Shown: positions 45,714-54,766 of the stretch, piece by piece
Numbering within the stretch: position 1 is the first letter of the stretch
How the letters are laid out: each line of letters opens with the position of its first letter
NCBI GenBank assembly: GCA_016699815.1
Contig: CP065012.1
Span: 2,170,001 to 2,234,000, forward strand
Length of the DNA: 64,000 nucleotides
Reading direction: 5' to 3'
DNA from: Chitinophagaceae bacterium
GTDB lineage: Bacteria; Bacteroidota; Bacteroidia; Chitinophagales; Chitinophagaceae
Position numbers and translations under genes: made by a program
The notes under the pieces: model-generated
Told to the model about the DNA's origin: nothing
The model's database searches: none
The model's input: only the letters and a program-made list of their open reading frames with translations

Positions 45714-45950
45714 TTAGAATTGAAAAGAGTTTTTGGTTGTTTTAGTATTACTGGTATATGAAGATTCAAGTAATCTTACTTTTTCCTTAATGGCTTTTGT
45801 CATTTTTGAAATATCCTCCTCATTAAAATCATAATTATTTCGATTGGCACATTTTGAAAGGCTGTCTAAACTGTCAAGCACTTTCTGAACTCGTCTGCCA
45901 GCAACATTAATAAATCTGTCCCGCTTTAAATTCTGATTTTTCTTTGCCAT
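45714..45950 (-). CDS. Small basic helical protein of cassette 19
   Basis: A 78-residue, lysine-rich, helical protein (GRRVQKVLDSLDSLSKCAN, then DISKMTKAIKEKVRLLESS). It is first in the operon, 11 bp before the ATPase gene. It may be a regulator or small subunit; no family was recognised. Confidence 0.65.
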   Translation of the reverse strand: MAKKNQNLKRDRFINVAGRRVQKVLDSLDSLSKCANRNNYDFNEEDISKMTKAIKEKVRLLESSYTSNTKTTKNSFQF

Positions 45951-46290
45951 GTCATAAACATTTTAGAATGTGCGAATATAGATTGTTCACTACATTTTAC
46001 AAAATATAGTAGTAAATATATTGAAGTTCGCAGCTTTTCCAGTTGGGTGGTGGGTGGGCTTCGGTGTTCAGTAAGGATATATCGCTGAAGTGTTGAACAA
46101 AAGATGAAAGATATTCGTCCTGCTGGGGTGTGAGGGTTGTGCGTTGGCACAAGGCAGGCTCTTTTGCAAGGTTGGCTTTTGTGTGTCGGCTTTGTGTGCC
46201 TTGCAAATGTGCCTGACTTGGTGCGTTGGGTCGTGTCGGCAAAGTCATGGATGCTTGTATATGTGTAGGATGTTCAATAGGGTGACGTAC
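45951..46290 (-). other. Shell leader of cassette 19
   Basis: It contains a G-rich tract at 46045-46058, hairpin element B6 at 46146-46224, then GCAAAGTCATGGATG and GTAGGATGTTCAATAGGGTG at the boundary. It is the counterpart of 33444-33756. A weak -7-like box (TATATTCG) lies at about 45972-45979. Confidence 0.6.
46146..46224. repeat. Hairpin element B6
   Basis: Same orientation as B5, at the 5' side of cassette 19. The four defence genes lie between these direct repeats. Confidence 0.7.
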
Positions 46291-46481
46291 AACGGACAGG
46301 TATTGCCGATGGTGGGGAAATAGAATTCCCGTCCGCCGGAACTGCTGCCTGGCTTTTTGCTAAAGATAAATAATAAGAACTAAAGCTGGGCTTTATTCGT
46401 CAAGCCCCGAACCACAGCACAATAGAATTACTGCTGCTGATTGTTATTCCGTCAAGCCCCACTATTGGCAATACCAATGTT
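46291..46481 (-). repeat. attC-like site 19 (191 bp)
   Basis: Identical to site 14. Own site of cassette 20 (ends GTTAGTGGCA and TGCCACTAAC at 47853-47862). Confidence 0.86.
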
Positions 46482-46490
46482 AGTGGCAGT

Positions 46491-47835
46491 TTAGGCTAAT
46501 GCACTTCGTCGGCGAGTGATTTTTCTTTTCAATTCTTTGTTGATTTCGTCCAAGCTATTAAATATTTCGTCAAATGTTACTATCTCAATATTTTTAAAAC
46601 TATGTCTTTGTAACTGAAAATCCTGATGCCTAGAGAAATTGGGTAACAAAGGTTCAATCATTCCGATAATTAGCTTTGCTTTTGGCTTAGTTATGAAAAT
46701 ATTTAAATCAGACTTCTTTATTCCATATTTTTTAGAAACTTTCTCAGTAATTAATTTTGCAACTTCTAATTTGTTGCTTTCAATCTTAATCAGATATTTT
46801 TCCAGTTGGGTACATGCCTTAGTGCAATTATGAGTTAAACAGTAATTGTTACGGTCTTTTCGCTTTGAAATTATGTCCGCACTTGGAGTTTTCAATTCAA
46901 TCAACTCAATATTGTTGTATATATCAATAGCAATAAAATCAATAGGTCTGCTTTTAGCTTCTTCGTCAATTTGTTCAATGATTGTATCAACCTCTCTAAT
47001 TACATATTTGTAACTTGGATTAATAATGTTGAAATTGTCTTCAAAAAATGTTTGCCACTTTGATTCATGTGACTTGTGCTTTTTGAGATGTTGTTGATAA
47101 AGTTCATTTATATAATCCAACTTGTAAGTGTCTGTCTCTTTAAATAGTTCAATTTTGGAAGCCAAAATATCATAACGCTTCTCATAAAGTTGAAATAGCA
47201 ATTCATGTAATTCTTTGTCAGATAAATTACTAATAACCTCTTTGAATATTGTTTTTTTAAAAGCTGTTGATACAAGCTCGCCGCCAATCTTTACATTGGC
47301 AGGAATTGTAATTTTTCTACTCAGAAATTTTAAGGCTTGGGAAAGTGAACTTTGATTTATCTGTTTTTTTCTCGGAGTTGAATAAACCATGAATATAATT
47401 GTAGTCGTGACTGCTAAGAATAAGATGTTTGCCCACCGCTTTTGTCGTCACCTTGGTTTTCGAATCTGTTGAAAAGTCAATTGTAAATTCAACAATCTTT
47501 GGAATAGCCTTTAAGATTTCTAAAATGATATTCCCAAACCCTTTATAAAATGAACCAGTTGTATTATAGGTTCCTTTTAGTTTCGTTAAAGTTGAAATTC
47601 CGGTCGCTGTAAAAAAATCAATTGGGAATTCGGCAGTCGTAAAAACTTTAATAACTTTTTTTGACTTGTTAATAGAGCAGCTTAGTTTTTCCCCTGATAC
47701 TCTTGCTTTAGATTTATTTGCAGCATAATCTGCAGACTTTTGAAGTCCAGTTCCTGTCATGTCAAAACTTTTTGAATAAGTTTTGACGCTGCTTCCGGAA
47801 GTAATATTTCGTGTCGAAAAAACTTGACTTGGCAT
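46491..47835 (-). pseudogene. sduA: Shedu nuclease SduA, second copy, frameshifted in the middle
   Basis: Near-identical copy of the cassette 15 gene. Here the C-terminus is intact (ending RRRSALA) but a T7 run at 47364-47370 (T6 in cassette 15) shifts the frame after about residue 155. A C to T change lies beside it. The nuclease half can be read from an internal ATG at 47390. The two copies are thus broken at different points, and a full-length Shedu protein of about 447 residues can be reconstructed from the pair. Confidence 0.82.
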
Positions 47836-47859
47836 GAGGGTTCAATTTAAATTGCCACT

Positions 47860-48049
47860 AACGGCCAGGTATTGCCGATGGTGGGGAATTTTATATTCGT
47901 CCGCCGGAACTACTGCCTGGCTTTTTGATAAAGTTAAATATTAAGAACCAAAGCTGGGCTTTATTCGTCAAGCCCCGAACCACAGCACAGCAGAATTACC
48001 GCTGCTGATTGCTCCAATGTCAAGCCCCACTATTGGCAATACCAATGTT
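47860..48049 (-). repeat. attC-like site 20 (190 bp)
   Basis: GGTATTGCC/GGCAATACC arms. Own site of cassette 21 (ends GTTAGCGGC and GCCGCTAAC at 50605-50613). Confidence 0.85.
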
Positions 48050-48850
48050 AGCGGCTGGCATTTTCCACGCCATTCAATTCTGTGTCCACCAAATGAAATG
48101 AACAATAGTATTCTAAAGTATTGTCTAAGTTCATTTCCATATTTTCAATTTCTGCTAAAACAAGTTCTTTGTCCTTACACTTACTTTTTAATAATGAGCT
48201 GAAAAATCTAAACTTAGTAAAGTCGCTTCTGTCCACCAATTTGCCTAACTCATAATGATATGAAACAGAAATTTTACTTGTGTCAACTTTATCATTGCTT
48301 TCAATAAATATTATTTCGGGAATTATGATTTCTTCATCTGTTTGTTTAGAGCTAAATCTGTCTGTGTCATTTACTAAATCATCTATGTCTTGCTTTTTGT
48401 CAAATAGAAATTGGTTCAAGTCCCGTTGAAACATTTCAATTGCATTGCTATAACGCCGATTAGTATTTCTCAATTTATAAACATCTAGCAAAATGTCTGG
48501 CTTATAAAGGTAATCCGTCCTAAAAATGTACTCAAAACTGTCGGATACAATCTTTACAACATTTTCAAAAGGGGCATTAGCTACGACTTTTTCAATTTCT
48601 TCAATTTTTGTTTTGAATAGTGATAGTATGCCTTTTAATTTTTCTATAATAATATCAAAGTAAAATTCAACGAAAGCACTATGCCTTTTCAAAATATCCT
48701 CTTTGTTGTGTGTTACTTCTTCAAATTTATAATTGTTGTCCAAATGGTATCGCAAATAAGAAATTTGGTCTGCATTTGTTGAGTTGCTGAATATTGTTGA
48801 AGAAAGTAATTGCCTTGTACCATTTATATCACTTTTTCTGATTGGATGTC

Positions 48851-48854
48851 CGAC
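48851..48854. repeat. Target-site duplication CGAC (left)
   Basis: CGAC precedes the left inverted repeat, and CGAC follows the right end at 50228-50231. This is a 4-bp duplication. Confidence 0.7.
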
Positions 48855-48921
48855 TGTAAGCGTCCCCAATCTTCGGCAGTTTGAAATTAGAGAATAATCT
48901 TTAATTTTAAAATTGTCAATT

Positions 48922-49188
48922 ATGAAAAGAACAAGATTTACCGAAAGCCAGATCGTGGCTTCAATTAAGAAACAGGAAAGCGGCATACCTGCCAAGGATG
49001 TTTGCCGTGAGTTGGGTATTAGCGATGCTACCTTTTACAACTGGAAAGCCAAATATGGCGGCATGGAAACCAGTGATGTAAAGCGCATAAAAGAAATGGA
49101 AGCGGAGTTATCGCAGTACAAAAAAATAGTAGCGGAGCTCACTTTCGAGAACCGGGCAATGAAAGGTTTTATCGAAAAAAAGTTATAA
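48922..49188 (+). CDS. IS3-family transposase OrfA (HTH)
   Basis: An 88-residue protein with an HTH_8-type domain (TESQIVASIKKQESG, then KDVCRELGISDATFYNWKAK) and a C-terminal leucine-rich coiled coil. In IS3 elements it is fused to OrfB by -1 frameshifting to make the transposase. Confidence 0.92.
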   Translation: MKRTRFTESQIVASIKKQESGIPAKDVCRELGISDATFYNWKAKYGGMETSDVKRIKEMEAELSQYKKIVAELTFENRAMKGFIEKKL

Positions 49189-49189
49189 C

Positions 49190-50091
49190 GCCTGCTGACA
49201 AAAGAGAAGCTGTGTTTCAACTAATAGAAGAAGCACATTGTAGTGTTAGCAAGGCTTGCAAAATCGTGAAGCTACCACGGAGCAGTTTTCAATATACAGC
49301 TAAAACAAAAGATGATTCTCAGATAGAGGATGCCCTTGAAGGACTTGTGAAGAAGCATCCGGTTATTGGCTTTTGGCAAAGCTTTTATCGACTGCGCAAC
49401 CGTGGCTATGGTTGGAATCATAAGCGAGTGAGGCGTGTATATAGGAAAATGAATTTAAACATCAGGCGCAAGCCCAAAAACGTTTACCGGAAAGGATAAA
49501 GCAACCCTTAACACTACCCACAAGTTTTAACCAAATGTGGAGCATAGACTTTATGAATGATAGTTTACAGGATGGCCGAAAAATACGCCTGTTTAATGTA
49601 TTGGAAGATTTTAACAGGGAATCTCTGGCAATAGAAACTGACACTTCATTGCCTACTCTAAGAGTAATAAGGGTGCTGGAGCGATTGGTACAAGAGCGGG
49701 GTTGCCCTGCCAATATCAGGATGGATAACGGTCCTGAATTTATCAGTCATAAATTAGAAGAATGGTGCAGTAAGCGACACATTACACTTCAGTTTATACA
49801 ACCAGGTCGCCCAATGCAGAATGCTTTTATTGAAAGAAAAACGGGAGCATACGCCGTGAATTATTAAACGCATATATATTTACAACAATGAGAGAAGTAA
49901 GGGAACATTGTGAGAAATGGAGGCAGGATTACAACACAGAGAGGCCGCACAAATCCTTACAATATCAATCGCCTCTGATGTTTGCTGAAAAATGGTGCCA
50001 ATGTTCAAAATATGCACAAAAGCTTTATCCACAAACGGCGAACGGAAATCCTTTTCAAATTGAAGAGAGCCGGTTAGTGGATAAAGTATAA
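49190..50091 (+). pseudogene. IS3-family transposase OrfB, two frameshifts
   Basis: The catalytic DDE (rve) domain is visible in pieces: an HTH_21 region (IGFWQSFYRLRNRGYGWNHK), WSIDFMND with the first Asp, MDNGPEFIS with the second, and RPHKSLQY near the end. Single A deletions in the runs near 49478-49483 and 49838-49842 break the frame. Either the copy is inactive or the assembly is wrong at these runs. Confidence 0.85.
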
Positions 50092-50152
50092 AAAACAAAA
50101 AGCTGAACAGAAAACTCTAATTTTGGATTGACCGAAAAAGGGGACGCTTACA

Positions 50153-50227
50153 GATAAAGTATTAAAAAACAAAAAGCTGAACAGAAAACTCTAATTTTGG
50201 ATTGACCGAAAAAAGGGGACGCTTACA
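50153..50227 (+). repeat. Tandem duplicate of the IS right end
   Basis: It repeats 50080-50152 with two one-base insertions. It includes the last codons of orfB and the terminal inverted repeat. Confidence 0.8.
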
Positions 50228-50610
50228 CGACCAATTCGTTCCTAAGTTCTCTATTAATTGTGTAATTGTCATCTTTTTTCAAATCTCCTTTGTCAATGTC
50301 GCATTTGAATATGTGCAATAGTTCTTCAATGAAATCTTGTTGAATATAAATTGCTTGCAAAAAACTAATGGAAGTTTCTATATTTTCTGAAAAGGTGTCC
50401 GACTTTTTAGAATTGTATATGAGATTAAAGGTGTCTGAAAAGTAGCTTAAAATGTCGCCGAAGTAATTTGATTTAACATCAGGAGTGAATGTTATTTTTG
50501 AATTACAAAATTTATATTCCCAAATGTAGTTATTCCAAATGTCAGAAATTTTGTCAAGCTTTTTATCTAAAACGTCTCTCATTGTAATGGTGATCTGTAT
50601 GCTTGCCGCT

Positions 50611-50798
50611 AACGAAAAGGTATTGCTGCAGGTGTGGAATTCATTGCTTGTCCTGCTCGGAACTGCTGCCGAATAATGATTTGAAGTACAAGATAACAAC
50701 CCAAAGCCCAACAGAATTCCGTCCGTCGAAACCGATGCTGATAGTGAACTAAAGCCGATGATTACACGTCCTGCCACACTTGTAGCAATGCTCATGTT
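50611..50798 (-). repeat. attC-like site 21 (188 bp)
   Basis: Arms AAGGTATTGCTGCAGGTGTGG and CCACACTTGTAGCAATGCTC, more diverged than most. Own site of cassette 22 (ends GTTGTGGGC and GCCCACAAC at 52521-52529). Confidence 0.8.
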
Positions 50799-50874
50799 GT
50801 GGGCTGGCATTTATCCGCTTTTAAAAGTCAACCGGCGGCGAAATATTGCCCCGCACCCTAAAGTGGTCTTGTAA

Positions 50875-51819
50875 TTATTTGACAGGTTGAGTTTTTCTTT
50901 TTACGGGTTCTAGGATAATATTTGGACGGTCTTTTATTTTAAGGTTAAGAAGATATCCTTCATCAAGCCCTGTTGTTATAATGTGAAATATCACTTCTCC
51001 ATTCACCAATATGTTAGTACCCTTGATGTCATAAGATCCCAAATTCTCAGTGCCGAGCCAGAGATTTGTTTTTGTAAAATTTACTGCACCACCCTTATTC
51101 ATACTCCATGGCTCTATCCAGTCGTGGGCAGCTAAATACTCCCTTATGTCAGCGGGCAAGTTGATATTATATTCTTTTGCTGGTCCGTAAAATTTTGCTC
51201 GAAGCTCTTTGATAAATTCTTTGGTTATTTTATTGCTAAATACTTGCCCTTGGCCTCTGGCATAGTAAAAGTCAGTCACATACAAAGCCTCCCAACCGAA
51301 CTTGAAGTATTCAATACTACTACCTAAATTTTCATAGTAGTCAACTATCTCTTTTTCAGTTTTCCAAGGGTAATGTTTATCAAATTGGCATACCTGAATC
51401 ACATCTTTGTAAACTTGCCCATTCACAGTAAAGCTGGCATGCTTCTTTACAATGAAACGGTCGTAATATCTTCCGTCGGGGCCATGTTCCGTCCATACCT
51501 CTCCGGGTTTAGCACTTTCCTTTAGCAGTATTCTCGTATAATTAAAGTATTCATTCTCGTCTGTAAAATCATTATAACGCTTCCATGTCCACTTAGCAGT
51601 TAGTATGCCGTTTTCGCAATGGTAATAGCTTATAGACTCATCATCATTTCTTATGCCCTTATACACCTTGCCTGCATACGATTTTGTCATATCATAGTTG
51701 CATAGCGGCTTGTAAGCACAACCACAATCTTTTATTGCCGTTTGGCCTTGCGTTTGTGTACTTATGGTAATTAGGGTAACCATCAAAATTGCTTTTGCAT
51801 AGAATTTAACATTTATCAT
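50875..51819 (-). CDS. Exported hypothetical protein
   Basis: A 314-residue protein with a signal peptide (cleavage near TQGQT) and a mature N-terminus containing paired Cys (DCGCAYKPLCNYD). The rest is rich in aromatic residues and beta-strand-like. No family was recognised. It follows a membrane protein gene by 51 bp in cassette 22. Confidence 0.7.
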   Translation of the reverse strand: MINVKFYAKAILMVTLITISTQTQGQTAIKDCGCAYKPLCNYDMTKSYAGKVYKGIRNDDESISYYHCENGILTAKWTWKRYNDFTDENEYFNYTRILLKESAKPGEVWTEHGPDGRYYDRFIVKKHASFTVNGQVYKDVIQVCQFDKHYPWKTEKEIVDYYENLGSSIEYFKFGWEALYVTDFYYARGQGQVFSNKITKEFIKELRAKFYGPAKEYNINLPADIREYLAAHDWIEPWSMNKGGAVNFTKTNLWLGTENLGSYDIKGTNILVNGEVIFHIITTGLDEGYLLNLKIKDRPNIILEPVKRKTQPVK

Positions 51820-51870
51820 GGTATTTTAAATTTAGGCTAACTTATGTTGATACAAAAATGAATAGTATCT

Positions 51871-52467
51871 CTACTTATTGCTAAAACATTTTTCAATTTG
51901 GTGCTTTAGCTGATTGTATTTTTGTGGATTCCAGGTTTTGCGCCACGCAAGCAGTCCTAATAATATTCCAAAGAAGCCCACAAAAAGTGCCGATATACCT
52001 AAGTTCATCAATCGGTTAACCAACCAAAGTATTAAAATCATAACTGGTATCACTATATATATTGGGTTTCGACTGGTAGAACGCATCAGCATTTCGTTGA
52101 GCATGGTTTTACCGGTATTGTAATTGCGTATAGCAAGTACCTCCCCCATCGGTTGGTCTTCCTTTACGGTAACCTTAACCCAACAACCCTGATTGGCGTC
52201 TTCTTTACGACTTGAACCCGCTGGCCAGACAATGGTTATTTCATGCCCTTTTTGAAATCCCATATCCCAATTGATCAGGTGAACATCATGTAGGTTTCCG
52301 GTTTGCTTATTAAGTAAGTATAGCCTGTTATGGTAATTGTCATGTTGTTGAATTTTTACTTTTGTTTCCTCTCCAAACCCGGAATAAAGGCGGGCTTCAT
52401 AGCCGCTTGATTGCCAATAATCACTGCCAACCACCTGAAAGTGTTCCGCAAATAATTTTTTGTCCAT
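51871..52467 (-). CDS. Membrane hypothetical protein
   Basis: A 198-residue protein from ATG 52467; the frame stays open into site 22 but that is repeat DNA. A soluble N-terminal half of about 120 residues is followed by two adjacent membrane helices (about 135-152 and 157-174) and a basic tail. No family was recognised. First gene of cassette 22. Confidence 0.7.
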   Translation of the reverse strand: MDKKLFAEHFQVVGSDYWQSSGYEARLYSGFGEETKVKIQQHDNYHNRLYLLNKQTGNLHDVHLINWDMGFQKGHEITIVWPAGSSRKEDANQGCWVKVTVKEDQPMGEVLAIRNYNTGKTMLNEMLMRSTSRNPIYIVIPVMILILWLVNRLMNLGISALFVGFFGILLGLLAWRKTWNPQKYNQLKHQIEKCFSNK

Positions 52468-52526
52468 ATAGGTTTTATCTTTTTTTGCTTTATTAATGTT
52501 CCTGCAGTCAATTGATGCTTGCCCAC

Positions 52527-52688
52527 AACGGACAGGTATTGCCGATGGTGGGGAATCCGACCCTGCCTGGCTTTTGCTAAAGATAAATAATAAGAAACTG
52601 GGCTTTGTTCGCAAGCCCCGAACCGCAGCACAATAGAATTACCGCTGATTGTTCTTCCGTCAAGCCCCACTATTGGCAATCCCGTGTT
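52527..52688 (-). repeat. attC-like site 22 (162 bp, decayed copy of site 6)
   Basis: It follows site 6 throughout but lacks about 29 bases through several small deletions, including one in the left interior. Both cores and arms remain. Own site of cassette 23 (ends GTTATGCGC and GCGCATAAC at 54340-54348). Confidence 0.82.
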
Positions 52689-52740
52689 ATGCGCGCCTTG
52701 CTGTCCTTCCCTAATTGTGTCCTCGTTTCATATTTCATTG

Positions 52741-54269
52741 TCAGTAAGCTGTTACGTTTACTTTTTCTATACCAATTAACCGCAGTTCTAATGTCTTTCC
52801 TTTGCCTTGTTTTCAAATTCACTAATAATTTCAAGAATATCGTAGTCAATAAAATTACACTGCTGCCGTCAATTGTCGGCACACTATTTTCAGCTACTTC
52901 GTCCAATGCTTTCTTTAAACTCACTTTGTTCAGGAATGTAACGTCAGAGTTGAGTTTGATATGTTCAGTTTCAATCTCATTAATTGTCTTTTTCGTGATT
53001 TTATATTCCGTTTTAAAGTTACTGCGAATGATAAAGTATGTGGATAACAGCAAGCCTATACTCACCCCAATAAGCAGGTCTGTTGCAAGAATGGCGAGTA
53101 TGAACGGCAAAATTGTTTCCATCCTAAACTCCACATATTGCGATAGAGTTTAGGTTTTGTCAAGTTGTAACCAGTGATAATGAGAATGGCTGCAAGCGAA
53201 GCGTAAGGAATTTTGTTGAGCAGAAATGGAACAAGTAATACCGCAAGCAAAAGAAAAGTCCAGTGTGAATGCTGAAAGTTTTGTCCTTCCCTGCGTCAAC
53301 ATTTGCCGAGCCTCTTACAACAACTGCTGTCATTGGAATTGCGCCTAAAAGTCCGCAAGTCATATTTCCAATTCCTTGTGCAACCAGTTCCCGATTTATA
53401 GGTGTTATGCGGTTACGTCTGTCTAATTTGTCAATGGCTTCAATACAAAGCAAAGTTTCAAGTGTTGCAAGCAGTCCAATTGTTATTCCGTCCTTCCATA
53501 TTTCAGTATTGCTGAAAAGTTTAGTGAAATCGGGAAACGAAATTTCTTCAAAATATTCGTTGGAATATTTACTAATTGAGTATGTTTTAGAGAAAACCCT
53601 GATGTTGCACTACTAAAAATTAAGTTGATAACTATTCCTAAAACAACGACTAATAATGGCGCAGGAATTGTTTTTAATTTATGTGCAAATGGTAATTGTA
53701 ACATACGAAAAATTACAATTGAAAGAATTGAAATTAGCAGAGTACCGGCAGTTACATGATGTCTGAAACCGTCAAGATTAGCAGGAACATCTTTGCCTGA
53801 AAACAATTTTAAAATTCCGCCTGCCCAAAAATCAGGTTGGTCATATCCCAAGGCAATAGGAATTTGTTTAGTGATAAGAATAATGCCGATTGCAGCTAAC
53901 ATTCCTTTAATAACCGATGAAGGAAAATAATTGGCAATTACACCCATTTTCAAAAGCCCAAGAATGAGTTGAAACAAGCCAGCTATTACAACTGTAAGCA
54001 GAAATATTTTATAGTCGCCCAGCGAAATGATGGAAGCGGCAACCAATGTTGTCAAGCCAGCCGCAGGTCCCGAAACGGCAAGTTGAGAACCACTGATGAG
54101 TGAAACCATAAGTCCACCTATGATGCCTGTTAAAATCCCTGCGTAAAGTGGCGCACCCGAAGCCAATGCAATCCCAAGGCAAAGCGGAAGTGCAACAAAA
54201 AACGGAAAGTCCGGCAGGTAAGTCGTGTTTAAGCCAAATGATTCTGTAATACTTAATTGTCCTTTTCAC
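52741..54269 (-). pseudogene. Decayed copy of the SulP transporter gene
   Basis: It matches 21610-23160 along its full length but is fragmented by many small deletions, especially at its left (3') end and around 53085-53290. Readable fragments cover the membrane domain (about 53483-54166) and the STAS domain. Nearly all differences are losses of one to ten bases. It is not expected to give a functional transporter. Confidence 0.88.
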
Positions 54270-54345
54270 TCTTCTTTAAATGTCTTTGTTATTCTGTCAA
54301 AGGTAATGTGTTTAGTTAATGTGGTGTCCCAAAAAGGTTGCGCAT

Positions 54346-54531
54346 AACGTTGGGGCTTGCTGCTGTGCTGGTATTTTATAATGTCCAGCCCGGAGCCGCA
54401 GCCGATTGAAAAACTGATGATGAAGGTAACAACTAAAGCTCATTTATATTCTTCAGCCCGAACAAAAGCTGATAGCGAAAAGAATGATGAGTATATATTC
54501 GTCAGCCAGCATAGCAGCAAACCTCGCTGTT
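54346..54531 (-). repeat. attC-like site 23 (186 bp)
   Basis: Arms GGGGCTTGCTGCTGTGCTGG and CCAGCATAGCAGCAAACCTC. Own site of cassette 24 (ends GTTAGCTGCA and TGCAGCTAAC at 55899-55908). Confidence 0.83.
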
Positions 54532-54550
54532 AGCTGCATACCCTTCGTCG

Positions 54551-54766
54551 CTACGAACAGCAGGATGTTCCCAATTGCATTGGTGGACATTTTACTGTCC
54601 CGTAACTGCAATAAACGCAACAGTCGCCCTCTTTTGGTTTAAGTCGTGTCTTGCAACTTGAACACTCATAAAAATACTGGCAAGCATCTGTTGGCATTGT
54701 TTCTTCTTGTTTGTGTCCACAAATGGGACAAGTAATAACAGATTGAAGTATGATAGTTTTGTCCAT
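54551..54766 (-). CDS. GDCCVxC-domain small protein
   Basis: A 71-residue Cys-rich protein. Zinc-ribbon-like pairs (CPICGHKQ, YECSSCKT) precede the diagnostic GDCCVYCSYGTVKCPP. Such proteins accompany mercury and related metal genes. It overlaps the MerT-like gene by one base and is last in the operon. Confidence 0.88.
   Translation of the reverse strand: MDKTIILQSVITCPICGHKQEETMPTDACQYFYECSSCKTRLKPKEGDCCVYCSYGTVKCPPMQLGTSCCS

Larger units (their letters stand above)
48855..50227 (+). mobile_element. IS3-family insertion sequence with duplicated right end
   Basis: The left end begins TGTAAGCGTCCCC and the right end is its inverted match (GGGGACGCTTACA). orfA and orfB overlap in the usual IS3 arrangement on the plus strand, opposite to the array genes. 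The last 73 bp (50080-50152) are repeated in tandem at 50153-50227, so the element carries two right ends, and only the outer one abuts the target duplication. Confidence 0.9.
48048..50582 (-). pseudogene. Hypothetical gene interrupted by an IS3-family element
   Basis: The gene starts at ATG 50582, is cut at 50231/48854, and resumes to a TAA overlapping the site 20 core. Removing the IS and one CGAC duplication restores a single frame across the join (RNELVGHPIRKSDI) and a protein of about 390 residues. The RN-x-x-GHP pattern resembles HEPN-like or Abi-type proteins, but this is weak. The coding halves show no other damage, so the insertion is probably recent. Confidence 0.78.

Noticed and set aside
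48853..48995. Start of the cassette 21 gene at 48995
   Set aside because: That frame begins inside the IS element. The true gene continues beyond the IS to 50582.
50583..50810. Extension of the IS-split gene into site 21
   Set aside because: The frame is open by chance through the repeat. ATG 50582 lies just inside the cassette.
52468..52614. Extension of the membrane protein gene to 52614
   Set aside because: It runs through site 22 and is repeat-derived. ATG 52467 gives a sensible protein.
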